Below are positions 1 through 5,227 of a DNA stretch of 5,227 nt, piece after piece (the stretch's first letter is position 1; every line of letters starts with the position of its first letter). Below the pieces are notes generated by a model. That model ran no database searches, was not told where the DNA came from, and saw only the letters and a list, made by a program, of their open reading frames with translations. Position numbers and translations under genes: made by a program. Where the stretch lies: the NCBI GenBank assembly GCA_027009865.1, contig JALVCR010000034.1, positions 1 through 5,227 on the forward strand, written 5' to 3'. This DNA comes from Campylobacterales bacterium. GTDB lineage: Bacteria; Campylobacterota; Campylobacteria; Campylobacterales; JAADDG01.

Positions 1-510
1 GCTTACTCTTCCCGCTGGAGATGTTGAAGTAGAGGCTCCTATTGGAGTAGAAGAGCTTCTTTGACCTCCCGTATTTGCGTAAACTTCATTATCAAGACAG
101 ATATATGTAAAATCGTGTCCTCTCTCTACAGCTCCGCTTAGAGATTGAAAACCGATATCGTATGTTCCTCCGTCTCCTCCGAAAGCTACAAATTTAACCG
201 GAGCATTTGGATCTTTTAGTGTCCCTTTTCTCTTTTTAGCTTGATACATAGCCTCAGCTCCCGCTATTGCCGCAGCCGCATTCTCAAATCCTATATGAAT
301 CCATGAAGTATCCCATGAAGTGTAGGGATAAACGGCTGTGGAAACCTCTAAACATCCGGTAGCTGTTGAGATTACCAGATTATCATCTGTGCAGTTCATA
401 AGTTCTCTAACAATTATCGAGTGGGCGCATCCTGGACAAAGAAGGTGCGCTCCCTCCAATCTCTCATTGGCAGTAGAAAACTCTTTTAAATTTTTTATTA
501 TTTTGCTCAT
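1..510 (-). CDS. porB: Pyruvate:ferredoxin oxidoreductase beta subunit PorB, partial (C-terminus beyond left edge)
   Basis: This subunit binds thiamine diphosphate and a [4Fe-4S] cluster in the cytoplasmic pyruvate oxidoreductase. The 170 N-terminal residues are present, a little over half of a usual PorB of about 300 residues. Residues 25-30 read CPGCAH and residues 51-55 read TGCLE; C25, C28 and C53 are the expected first three cluster ligands, with the fourth expected in the missing part. The thiamine-diphosphate/Mg motif starts at G111 with GGDGGTYDIG and ends with DNEVYANTG (residues 140-148). The ATG at 508-510 is preceded by AAAGGAAGAGTA, a good Shine-Dalgarno, and starts 12 nt after porA stops. 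It is last of the four por genes in this window. 2-Oxoacid oxidoreductases with other substrates (such as OorB) are related, but the gene order and close sequence style favour pyruvate. The frame is open to base 1, so the truncation is only the window edge. Confidence 0.95.
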   Translation of the reverse strand, partial: MSKIIKNLKEFSTANERLEGAHLLCPGCAHSIIVRELMNCTDDNLVISTATGCLEVSTAVYPYTSWDTSWIHIGFENAAAAIAGAEAMYQAKKRKGTLKDPNAPVKFVAFGGDGGTYDIGFQSLSGAVERGHDFTYICLDNEVYANTGGQRSSSTPIGASTSTSPAGRVS

Positions 511-522
511 TACTCTTCCTTT

Positions 523-1743
523 CTAAAAAAAAGCGAGTTTAGGCCCTCTTAGGCCGCTAAATTGCTGTAATGGCGTAGTAAGCTTTCCGGCATCCGCATT
601 TGCTTTAGCCTCTTTGAAAATCTCTTTTAGATTCTCTATTGTCATATCTCTTCCGCCAAGTCCGTAAATATAGTTGTTTATAACAGGTCTGTTTTCGCTA
701 TGATACATTGCCGCGCTAACTTCGTTAAAGAGCATTCCAAGAGTTCCTCCAGGAGCGCTTCTATCAAGACAAGCTACGGCTTTTACATTTTTTAAAGCGT
801 CTTTTAACTCTTCCAAAGGAAACGGTCTTAATACTCTAAGACCAACAACTCCCGCTTTTATTCCCTCTTTTTCTCTTAATTCTTTTGCCGCAACTTCAGC
901 GCTCTCTACGGTAGTTCCCAAAGCCACTATTGCAACTTCGGCATCATCCATCATATATTTTTCTACTCTGTTATATTTTCTGCCCGTTAGCTTCTCAAAC
1001 TCTTTAAAAACATCATCTATAACTGAAACTGATTCCATTAAAGCTTTATGCTGTTTTGCTTTATGCTCAAAGTGCCAATCCTCTTCTGTTTGAGCTCCGT
1101 AAGTTACCGGTCTTGAGAAATCAAGCATAGGATCTACCTCTTTGTAGTCTCCTATAAACTTATAAGCATCTTCATCTTGTAAAGGTCTTACGTTTTGAGC
1201 GGTATGAGAAGAGATAAATCCATCTTGATGAACCATAACCGGAAGCCTTACATTTAAATCCTCTCCGATTTTAAAAGCCATCAAGGTAAGATCATAAGCT
1301 TCTTGAGGATTAAAAGAGCATAGATTTATCCATCCGGCATCTCTTCCCAAATACATATCAGAATGGTCTCCGTTAACATTTAAAGGAGAAGCCAAAGCTC
1401 TGTTTACCACATGCAAAACAACCGGCACTCTCATACCGGAAGCCTGATATAAAACCTCTACCATCAAAGCAAAACCTTGAGAGCTTGTAGCGGTAGCCAC
1501 TCTTCCTCCAGCAGCCCCTGCCGCAAGACAAGCGCTCATTGCGCTATGTTCGCTCTCTACCATCACAAATTCGCCGTCAACATAACCGTCGGCTAAGAAT
1601 TTTGAATAGTTTTGAACAATCGGAGTGGACGGCGTAATGGGATATGCGGCGACAACATCTATTTGAGCCTGTCTAAAGGCGTGGGCGGCCGCCATATTAC
1701 CGTCCCAAACTTCCACTTCCTGCAACTCATATTTTTCTGCCAT
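523..1743 (-). CDS. porA: Pyruvate:ferredoxin oxidoreductase alpha subunit PorA
   Basis: This 406-residue protein carries the pyrimidine-binding half of the thiamine-diphosphate site and the oxidoreductase core, and forms the active site together with PorB. Residues 34-40 read YPITPST, the hallmark of the family N-terminal domain. ESEHSAMSA follows at 64-72, with E64 the likely glutamate that contacts the cofactor pyrimidine. NRALASP (114-120) and GDHSD (125-129) form the conserved substrate-side segment. The C-terminal domain spans roughly 260-380, with GLGGRDMT at 361-368. Length and motif order are normal for a separate alpha subunit. The ATG overlaps the porD stop by one base (TAATG), with AAGGAT just upstream inside porD, so translational coupling is likely. 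In H. pylori the complex passes electrons to flavodoxin; in reductive-TCA relatives it can run as pyruvate synthase. Direction cannot be read from this sequence. The homologous 2-oxoglutarate enzyme OorA is the main alternative. Confidence 0.96.
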   Translation of the reverse strand: MAEKYELQEVEVWDGNMAAAHAFRQAQIDVVAAYPITPSTPIVQNYSKFLADGYVDGEFVMVESEHSAMSACLAAGAAGGRVATATSSQGFALMVEVLYQASGMRVPVVLHVVNRALASPLNVNGDHSDMYLGRDAGWINLCSFNPQEAYDLTLMAFKIGEDLNVRLPVMVHQDGFISSHTAQNVRPLQDEDAYKFIGDYKEVDPMLDFSRPVTYGAQTEEDWHFEHKAKQHKALMESVSVIDDVFKEFEKLTGRKYNRVEKYMMDDAEVAIVALGTTVESAEVAAKELREKEGIKAGVVGLRVLRPFPLEELKDALKNVKAVACLDRSAPGGTLGMLFNEVSAAMYHSENRPVINNYIYGLGGRDMTIENLKEIFKEAKANADAGKLTTPLQQFSGLRGPKLAFF

Positions 1744-2144
1744 TATTTATCCTTTGATTTTTTCTTTTTTTCCGGCCACTCAGAAAGCGCCTCTTCGTTA
1801 GGTTTGTTTTCATCAAACATTAAAAGAGATTTAGGATTTGTAGGACAAACCTCTACGCATATTCCGCATCCTTTGCAATGCTCGTAATCGACTCCTATCA
1901 TCTTCTTATCTCTTGAAATTATAGAAGTATCAGGACAATAGACCCAGCAAAATTGGCAATCTATACAGATATCTCTATTGTAAACCGGTTTTATAAATCT
2001 CCATGAAGCAACGCTTGCTTCATGAGAGTTCATAGGAGAGTATGGTCTCTCTTCAGGTCTAACATAAGCTACATTCTCAACCGGCTCACTAAAAGATTCT
2101 ATAATCGTTCCGGTAGTTACTTTATCCCAACCTACATATTCCAT
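1743..2144 (-). CDS. porD: Pyruvate:ferredoxin oxidoreductase delta subunit PorD, 2x[4Fe-4S] ferredoxin-like
   Basis: This 133-residue electron-transfer subunit carries electrons between the PorB cluster and the external ferredoxin or flavodoxin. Two classical CxxCxxCxxxCP motifs are intact: C60, C63, C66, C70 and C90, C93, C96, C100, predicting two [4Fe-4S] clusters. About 59 residues precede the first cluster, including a Trp/Arg/Pro-containing segment (W48-P53) that presumably docks on the other subunits. The C-terminus is acidic and then strongly basic, ending in WPEKKKKSKDK. The ATG at 2142-2144 has AAAGGAT six to seven bases upstream and lies 17 nt after porG. The stop codon overlaps the porA start by one base. 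The two intact cluster motifs and the place between gamma and alpha genes match the H. pylori porCDAB arrangement. An unrelated ferredoxin is unlikely given the operon. Confidence 0.95.
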   Translation of the reverse strand: MEYVGWDKVTTGTIIESFSEPVENVAYVRPEERPYSPMNSHEASVASWRFIKPVYNRDICIDCQFCWVYCPDTSIISRDKKMIGVDYEHCKGCGICVEVCPTNPKSLLMFDENKPNEEALSEWPEKKKKSKDK

Positions 2145-2161
2145 AAACGATCCTTTCTTTT

Positions 2162-2719
2162 TTACTTAACTTCGTTATAGGCTCTCTCTATAGCGGCCAT
2201 ATTGGCGTCAATTATCTTTTGAGGAAATTTTGACAATACGCTTTTCATAGCATTTTGAAAATATTCAAGATCAAACATACCGGAAACTTTCATCAAAGCT
2301 CCAAGCATAGGGGTGTTTGGAATGGCTCTTCCGATAGTATCCAAGGAGATCTTTATACAATCGACAACATAAACCTCTTTTCCTTTTAGTTTTGGAATCT
2401 GGTTTATAAGCTCCTCTTTTGGAAGGTGAGTAGTTATTATATATTTTGTACTCTCTTTTTCATTTGCCGTAATGTCGGCTATGTAAGCCAAAGCCGGGTC
2501 TATTACCAAGACATAATCTGGCCTCATAAACTTTTCATGATTTAATATAGGTTTATCATCTATTCTGTTATATGCTGTCATTGCGGCACCTCTTTTGGCA
2601 GATCCGTAAAACGCAAAAGCCTGGACCTCTTTGCCGGTTTTTGCGACAACGTCCGCCAAACCTTTAGCGCCGGTTACGGCACCCTGTCCGGCACGGCTAT
2701 GCCATCTCATCTCAAGCAT
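2162..2719 (-). CDS. porG: Pyruvate:ferredoxin oxidoreductase gamma subunit PorG (called PorC in Helicobacter)
   Basis: This 185-residue gamma subunit is a Rossmann-like domain that in the structurally known enzymes is associated with CoA access and subunit packing. The N-terminus has WHSRAGQGAVTGAK (residues 6-19), the family's GQG signature. It is followed by AFAFYGSAKRGAAMTAYNR (34-52), the usual fxxYGxxxRG segment, and by PNTPMLGALMKV near 134-145, all typical of 2-oxoacid oxidoreductase gamma chains. The length is normal. The first ATG at 2717-2719 is chosen over the Met at residue 4 because AAGGAG sits five bases before it. This is the first gene of the por operon and follows the 73-bp promoter region. 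OorC-type gamma subunits of the 2-oxoglutarate enzyme share the fold, but in that operon order gamma comes last, not first. Confidence 0.94.
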   Translation of the reverse strand: MLEMRWHSRAGQGAVTGAKGLADVVAKTGKEVQAFAFYGSAKRGAAMTAYNRIDDKPILNHEKFMRPDYVLVIDPALAYIADITANEKESTKYIITTHLPKEELINQIPKLKGKEVYVVDCIKISLDTIGRAIPNTPMLGALMKVSGMFDLEYFQNAMKSVLSKFPQKIIDANMAAIERAYNEVK

Positions 2720-2792
2720 AAGTTCTCCTTATTTTTAGTCTAATTAGTATCCTATTGTAAGCAAAGATATCTTAATTTAAGCTTTATTTAAC
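2720..2792 (-). promoter_or_regulatory. Intergenic region with probable sigma70-type promoter for the por operon
   Basis: This is the only sizeable gap in the window. Read on the minus strand it contains TACAAT at 2759-2754, one mismatch from the TATAAT -10 consensus. Just upstream is TTTG (2766-2763 region) and then a long AT-rich tract without a good TTGACA. Weak -35 boxes are common in Campylobacterota, where AT-rich periodicity replaces them. A start site near 2747 would give a leader of about 27 nt ending in the AAGGAG Shine-Dalgarno at 2730-2725. No GC-rich hairpin with a U-tract is visible, so some read-through from the HAD gene into por is possible. The promoter is inferred by eye only. 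Confidence 0.5.
2764..2781. repeat. Two overlapping short inverted repeats upstream of the por -10 box
   Basis: AAGATATCTT at 2764-2773 is a perfect 10-bp palindrome. It overlaps CTTAA-T-TTAAG at 2771-2781, a perfect 5+1+5 inverted repeat. A further CTTAA lies at 2792-2796, and CTAATTAG (2740-2747) is a perfect 8-bp palindrome near the expected transcription start. They sit across the -35 to +1 region of the putative por promoter, where an operator would be expected. Such short AT-rich palindromes can also arise by chance, so a regulatory role is only a possibility. Confidence 0.35.
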
Positions 2793-3431
2793 TTAAATAT
2801 TTTTTTCTATAAACTTCACTGCTTCGAATGCACACTCTTTTATATGTGTTGAGCAGTTTCGTAACTCTTTTAGATCGGCATACCCGCTTTTTACTGCAAT
2901 ACTTTTTATACCGGCTCGATTTGCTGAGACAATGTCCAGACAGGTATCACCTATCATCCAGCTTTTATCTTTAAGCGAATTTATAAAATTTAGAGCTTTT
3001 ATAATAGGTTCTGGATGGGGTTTTGGATGTATAACATCTTCCCGTCCTATTACAACTTCAAAATATTTCAAAGCTTTCATATGTTCCAAAAGCTCTTTTG
3101 AGTATCTTCCAGTCTTAGTAGTTACCACTCCAAGCTTTGCAAATTTATGCGCCTCCTTTATCGCTTCAAAAGCGTTTGGAAGCCATTTTGTCATAGCTTT
3201 GCTTCTTTGTCTGTAAAAGGATTTATATGTTGATACAAACTCTTCAACTCTTTTCTCTTCTACTCCCATATGCAAAAACATAAAATCCAAAGGATGGCCT
3301 ATTAAAGATAAAATCTTCTCATCCTCGACATTTTTGAAATTTAAACTCTTAAAAGTATCGTGAAAAGAGGAGAGAATCGCTTTTGTAGAATCTATTAAAG
3401 TGCCGTCAAGATCAAAAAGTATGGTTACCAC
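2793..3431 (-). CDS. HAD-superfamily phosphatase, phosphoglycolate phosphatase (Gph/PpaX)-like
   Basis: This 212-residue cytoplasmic hydrolase is predicted to remove phosphate from a small phosphorylated metabolite. All HAD motifs are present: motif I FDLDGTLIDS with nucleophile D7 and acid D9, motif II VVTTKT with T104/T105, motif III K137 in the KPHPEP segment, and motif IV GDTCLD with D162 and D166. A cap domain occupies roughly residues 16-90, giving the usual size for the Gph/PpaX group. The start is a GTG at 3429-3431. The frame is closed by a stop at 3453-3455 with no ATG before motif I, and AAGG lies six bases upstream, so GTG is the only sensible start. It follows fixH by 8 nt and is probably translated with it. 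The substrate cannot be told from sequence: phosphoglycolate, pyrophosphate or another phosphomonoester are all possible, and a link to oxidase assembly is unproven. Confidence 0.9.
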   Translation of the reverse strand: MVTILFDLDGTLIDSTKAILSSFHDTFKSLNFKNVEDEKILSLIGHPLDFMFLHMGVEEKRVEEFVSTYKSFYRQRSKAMTKWLPNAFEAIKEAHKFAKLGVVTTKTGRYSKELLEHMKALKYFEVVIGREDVIHPKPHPEPIIKALNFINSLKDKSWMIGDTCLDIVSANRAGIKSIAVKSGYADLKELRNCSTHIKECAFEAVKFIEKNI

Positions 3432-3437
3432 AGAAAG

Positions 3438-3442
3438 CCTTA
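3438..3442 (-). promoter_or_regulatory. Shine-Dalgarno of the HAD gene overlapping the fixH stop codon
   Basis: On the minus strand TAAGG runs from 3442 to 3438. Its TAA is the stop codon of the upstream FixH-like gene, and AAGG is the Shine-Dalgarno for the GTG start at 3431, six bases away. A ribosome terminating on fixH would sit on the next initiation site, which suggests coupled translation and supports the unusual GTG start. Confidence 0.65.
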
Positions 3443-3919
3443 TGTATGAAGCTTATAGGTTTTAAACTTCTCCAATCCATCTATCGTAACCCTTATTATA
3501 AGATTCCACCTGCCCTCTTTATTTAGTTTAACTTTTGCTATATATTTGCCGTTTTCAAAAATTGCTTTTATCTTTTTATCAAATTTTGTAGTCTCAGGTC
3601 TTGTAACCAAGATATCCACTTTGGCATCTTTTACTATATTTCCCTCTTTATCTTTTACCTCAAGCAAAAGGGTATTCTCTCCGGTTTTTAAATCTTTTGT
3701 TAAAAGAGCAAAATCATACTTTTTATCAAACTTTTTTCCGCTCTCTATTATTTTATTAATATCTCTGTCAAGCTGATGATAATTCATCATATAGCTATTA
3801 TCCATCTCAACTGGATTATCAATCGTCATAACTATAGTCCAAACTCCAAGACCTATCCCAAACAAAATCAAACCGGCCACAAAATGGGGCCAATAATTTT
3901 TCTCTTTTTGCTTTTGCAT
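3440..3919 (-). CDS. ccoH: FixH/CcoH-like cbb3 oxidase assembly protein, membrane-anchored
   Basis: This 159-residue protein has a short cytoplasmic N-terminus and one transmembrane helix at about residues 11-33 (from PHFVAGLILFGIGLGVW). Conserved NPVEMDNSYM follows at 35-44, then a periplasmic beta-rich domain of roughly 110 residues. A single N-terminal anchor followed by (D)NPVExDNSYM is characteristic of the FixH family. The periplasmic part resembles an Ig-like fold, with KDKEGNIVKDAKVDI at 89-103 and GRWNLIIRV at 136-144. In other bacteria CcoH stays with the cbb3-type oxidase and supports its assembly and stability. Its position directly after ccoI and ccoS supports this assignment. 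The ATG at 3917-3919 has AAAGGAG just upstream and starts 12 nt after ccoS. Family identity rests on the N-terminal motif and context; the C-terminal half is less conserved, so the symbol is tentative. Confidence 0.82.
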   Translation of the reverse strand: MQKQKEKNYWPHFVAGLILFGIGLGVWTIVMTIDNPVEMDNSYMMNYHQLDRDINKIIESGKKFDKKYDFALLTKDLKTGENTLLLEVKDKEGNIVKDAKVDILVTRPETTKFDKKIKAIFENGKYIAKVKLNKEGRWNLIIRVTIDGLEKFKTYKLHT

Positions 3920-3931
3920 ATCTCTCCTTTC

Positions 3932-4165
3932 TTAATCTGGCATAACTTTTTTATCTTTTCTTCTCTTTTCTAAAGCTTTTTTCTTCTTCTCTTCCATCAT
4001 AACGGCATCTCTTAGCTCCTCTTCTCCATCAAACCTCGCTCCGTCTATAAATTTGGAGGTATCGTCAAACTGTCCCGTTTTAAGTCCCCAAAGCAAAGCC
4101 GCAAGCCCCAAAGCCCCAAGCAAAGTAGAGACTCCAAGCATCATAGCAATAATTCCGCCGCTCAT
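3932..4165 (-). CDS. ccoS: cbb3-type cytochrome oxidase assembly protein CcoS (FixS)
   Basis: This is a 77-residue single-span inner-membrane protein. The hydrophobic helix covers about residues 4-26. The family signature follows immediately as WGLKTGQFDDTSKF (26-39), with GARFDGEEELRDA at 42-54. In Rhodobacter capsulatus CcoS is required for the oxidase subunit CcoN to gain its haem and copper cofactors. After residue 58 the chain becomes strongly basic (EEKKKKALEKRRKDKK), a cytoplasmic tail that could be coiled or bind RNA or membrane lipid; its function is unknown. The ATG overlaps the ccoI stop as ATGA, with AAAGGA seven bases upstream, so the two are translationally coupled. The adjacent Cu+ ATPase gene and the downstream FixH-like gene agree with this identification. 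The length is at the long end for CcoS. Confidence 0.93.
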   Translation of the reverse strand: MSGGIIAMMLGVSTLLGALGLAALLWGLKTGQFDDTSKFIDGARFDGEEELRDAVMMEEKKKKALEKRRKDKKVMPD

Positions 4166-5227
4166 TTTATATTCCTTTTGATTCTAAAAGAGTTGCCCAC
4201 CACTAAAAGTGAGCTTAACGACATAGAAAGAGCCGCAACAAGAGGATTTACAAATCCCAAAACAGCCAAAGGCACGGCAAAAGTATTATAGATTATTGAA
4301 AGAGTTAGATTCTCTTTTACCGTTTTGAAAGCTCTTTTAGCTATTTTGTAAGCAAAATAGATGTTTTCAATTTTCTCATCAAGCAAAACCACATCGCTCA
4401 CATTTATGGCTATATCGGCTCCGCTTCCCATAGCTATGGCTATATCGCTGCAAGATAGAGCCAAAGAGTCGTTTATCCCGTCTCCGGCCATAACAACTAT
4501 TTTGCCCTCCTTATGAAATTTTTCAATATAATAGAGTTTATCTTGCGGTAGAAGTTTAGCGTAAAATTTATCAATTCCAACCTCTTTTGCAACTCTTTTG
4601 GCGCTTTTTTCGTTATCTCCCGTTAGCATAACCACTTCTATTCCCATATCTTTTATTTTGCTGACAGCTTCGGCCGCTTTCTCTTTTATCTCATCTCTAA
4701 GCTCAAACAAAGCCTTAACTTTCCCATCCATCGCAAAAAGCAAAACGGAATTTTCGCTCTCTATTTCAAAATCTATGCCGTTATCTTTTAAAAGCTGCAA
4801 ATTTCCGGCAATTATCTTTTTGCCCTCAAAAAATCCTTCAATTCCCTTTGCCTGAATGCTTTTTATATTCTCTATAGGAAGCTCTTTTAAATTCTCAAAT
4901 CTCTCTTTTAAATACTCTATAACTCCAACACTTATGGGATGATTTGAAGAGAGCAAAAGAGAATATAAAATATTAAAATCAAAATCTTCAAATTTTTCAA
5001 ATAAAACTACGCTTGGTTTTCCTTTCGTAATAGTTCCCGTTTTGTCCAAAACCAAAGTGTCGCTTTTTGCCATCGTCTCAATCAAAGCCGCCTCTTTAAA
5101 GAGTATTCCTCTTTTTGCGGCCGTAGAGATTCCAAGAAGAGTTGCCATAGGAGTCGCAAGCCCCAAAGCGCAAGGGCAGGCTATCACTATTACAGAGATA
5201 GAGACTATCAAAGCTTTTTCAAAATCT
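4162..5227 (-). CDS. ccoI: Cu+-transporting P1B-type ATPase CcoI (FixI), partial (N-terminus beyond right edge)
   Basis: The last 354 residues of a heavy-metal P-type ATPase are present; the metal-binding domain and first helices lie outside the window. Counting from the right edge, CPC is at 17-19 in helix 6. DKTGT is at 61-65 (D61 phosphorylated), the nucleotide-domain HP at 96-97, TGD at 202-204 and GDGIND at 248-253. The last two helices carry YN at 313-314 and MSLSS at 335-339, the residues that with CPC define P1B-1 Cu+ specificity. All catalytic motifs are intact. Cotranscription with ccoS and a fixH-like gene marks it as the assembly-dedicated CcoI, which supplies copper for the cbb3 oxidase, rather than CopA for detoxification. 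A detoxifying CopA is the alternative and would be told apart by the missing N-terminus. The frame continues through the edge, so the TTG at 5209-5211 is not the start. Confidence 0.93.
   Translation of the reverse strand, partial: DFEKALIVSISVIVIACPCALGLATPMATLLGISTAAKRGILFKEAALIETMAKSDTLVLDKTGTITKGKPSVVLFEKFEDFDFNILYSLLLSSNHPISVGVIEYLKERFENLKELPIENIKSIQAKGIEGFFEGKKIIAGNLQLLKDNGIDFEIESENSVLLFAMDGKVKALFELRDEIKEKAAEAVSKIKDMGIEVVMLTGDNEKSAKRVAKEVGIDKFYAKLLPQDKLYYIEKFHKEGKIVVMAGDGINDSLALSCSDIAIAMGSGADIAINVSDVVLLDEKIENIYFAYKIAKRAFKTVKENLTLSIIYNTFAVPLAVLGFVNPLVAALSMSLSSLLVVGNSFRIKRNIK

Noticed and set aside
338..526. Plus-strand open frame opposite the start of porB
   Set aside because: It lies opposite strongly conserved porB codons, has no family resemblance and no good ribosome binding site; it is an antisense shadow.
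1612..1887. Plus-strand 91-residue frame across the porA/porD junction
   Set aside because: It is antisense to two well-supported genes and its composition (Phe/Ser-rich) mirrors Lys/Glu codons on the other strand.
2755..2800. Possible intrinsic terminator after the HAD gene
   Set aside because: TTAAG at 2777-2781 and CTTAA at 2792-2796 could pair, but the stem is only 5 bp of mostly A-T pairs and no U-tract follows in the right place on the minus strand.
3546..3973. Two plus-strand frames, one hydrophobic, opposite the FixH-like gene and the ccoS end
   Set aside because: Their hydrophobicity is the expected result of reading Lys/Glu/Asn codons in reverse complement; the minus-strand genes have clear motifs and Shine-Dalgarno sites.
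4598..4855. Plus-strand Ser/Phe/Ile-rich frame opposite ccoI
   Set aside because: It is antisense to the conserved ATPase catalytic domain and has no recognisable domain.
5209..5211. TTG codon as start of the P-type ATPase
   Set aside because: The reading frame continues to the window edge, and the residues before it (DFEKA) match the expected run into helix 6; the CPC motif would otherwise start a protein without its first membrane half.
1..5227. Recurring CTCTTTTAA-like strings across the window
   Set aside because: They are the reverse complement of common Leu-Lys-Glu/Arg codon strings in these genes and have no regular spacing.

Overview
The window is an ordinary, tightly packed stretch of chromosome from what looks like a member of the Campylobacterota (Epsilonproteobacteria). 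The AT-rich, Lys/Glu-rich coding style fits. So do the four-subunit pyruvate:ferredoxin oxidoreductase in the gamma-delta-alpha-beta order known from Helicobacter pylori and the cbb3-oxidase assembly genes. Separate por subunits plus cbb3 maturation suggest a microaerophilic or facultatively anaerobic, possibly free-living (Sulfurimonas-, Sulfurovum- or Nitratiruptor-like) lineage. The genus cannot be fixed from this sequence. Campylobacter jejuni itself is less likely, because its pyruvate oxidoreductase is a single fused protein.

All eight recognisable genes lie on the minus strand, so transcription runs from right to left. The right half (about 2793-5227) reads as one unit: ccoI (Cu+ P1B-ATPase, 5' end outside the window), ccoS, a FixH/CcoH-like gene and a HAD-family phosphatase. 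Junctions are a 4-nt ATGA overlap, a 12-nt gap, and an 8-nt gap in which the fixH stop codon is part of the phosphatase's Shine-Dalgarno sequence. CcoI, CcoS and FixH are assembly factors for the cbb3-type haem-copper oxidase. The HAD protein has no known role there.

A 73-bp intergenic stretch (2720-2792), the only sizeable non-coding DNA here, holds a probable sigma70-type promoter and several short palindromes. It precedes the second operon, porG-porD-porA-porB, with gaps of 17 nt, a 1-nt overlap and 12 nt. porB runs off the left edge. The four subunits form the thiamine-diphosphate, iron-sulfur enzyme that interconverts pyruvate + CoA and acetyl-CoA + CO2, using ferredoxin or flavodoxin. 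It works oxidatively in heterotrophs and as pyruvate synthase in reductive-TCA autotrophs.

I saw no RNA gene, mobile element, CRISPR array, insertion sequence or sign of horizontal transfer, and no evidence of a novel system. The points worth a second look are the I-S-H order of the cco genes, the coupled HAD phosphatase, and the palindromes in the por promoter region.
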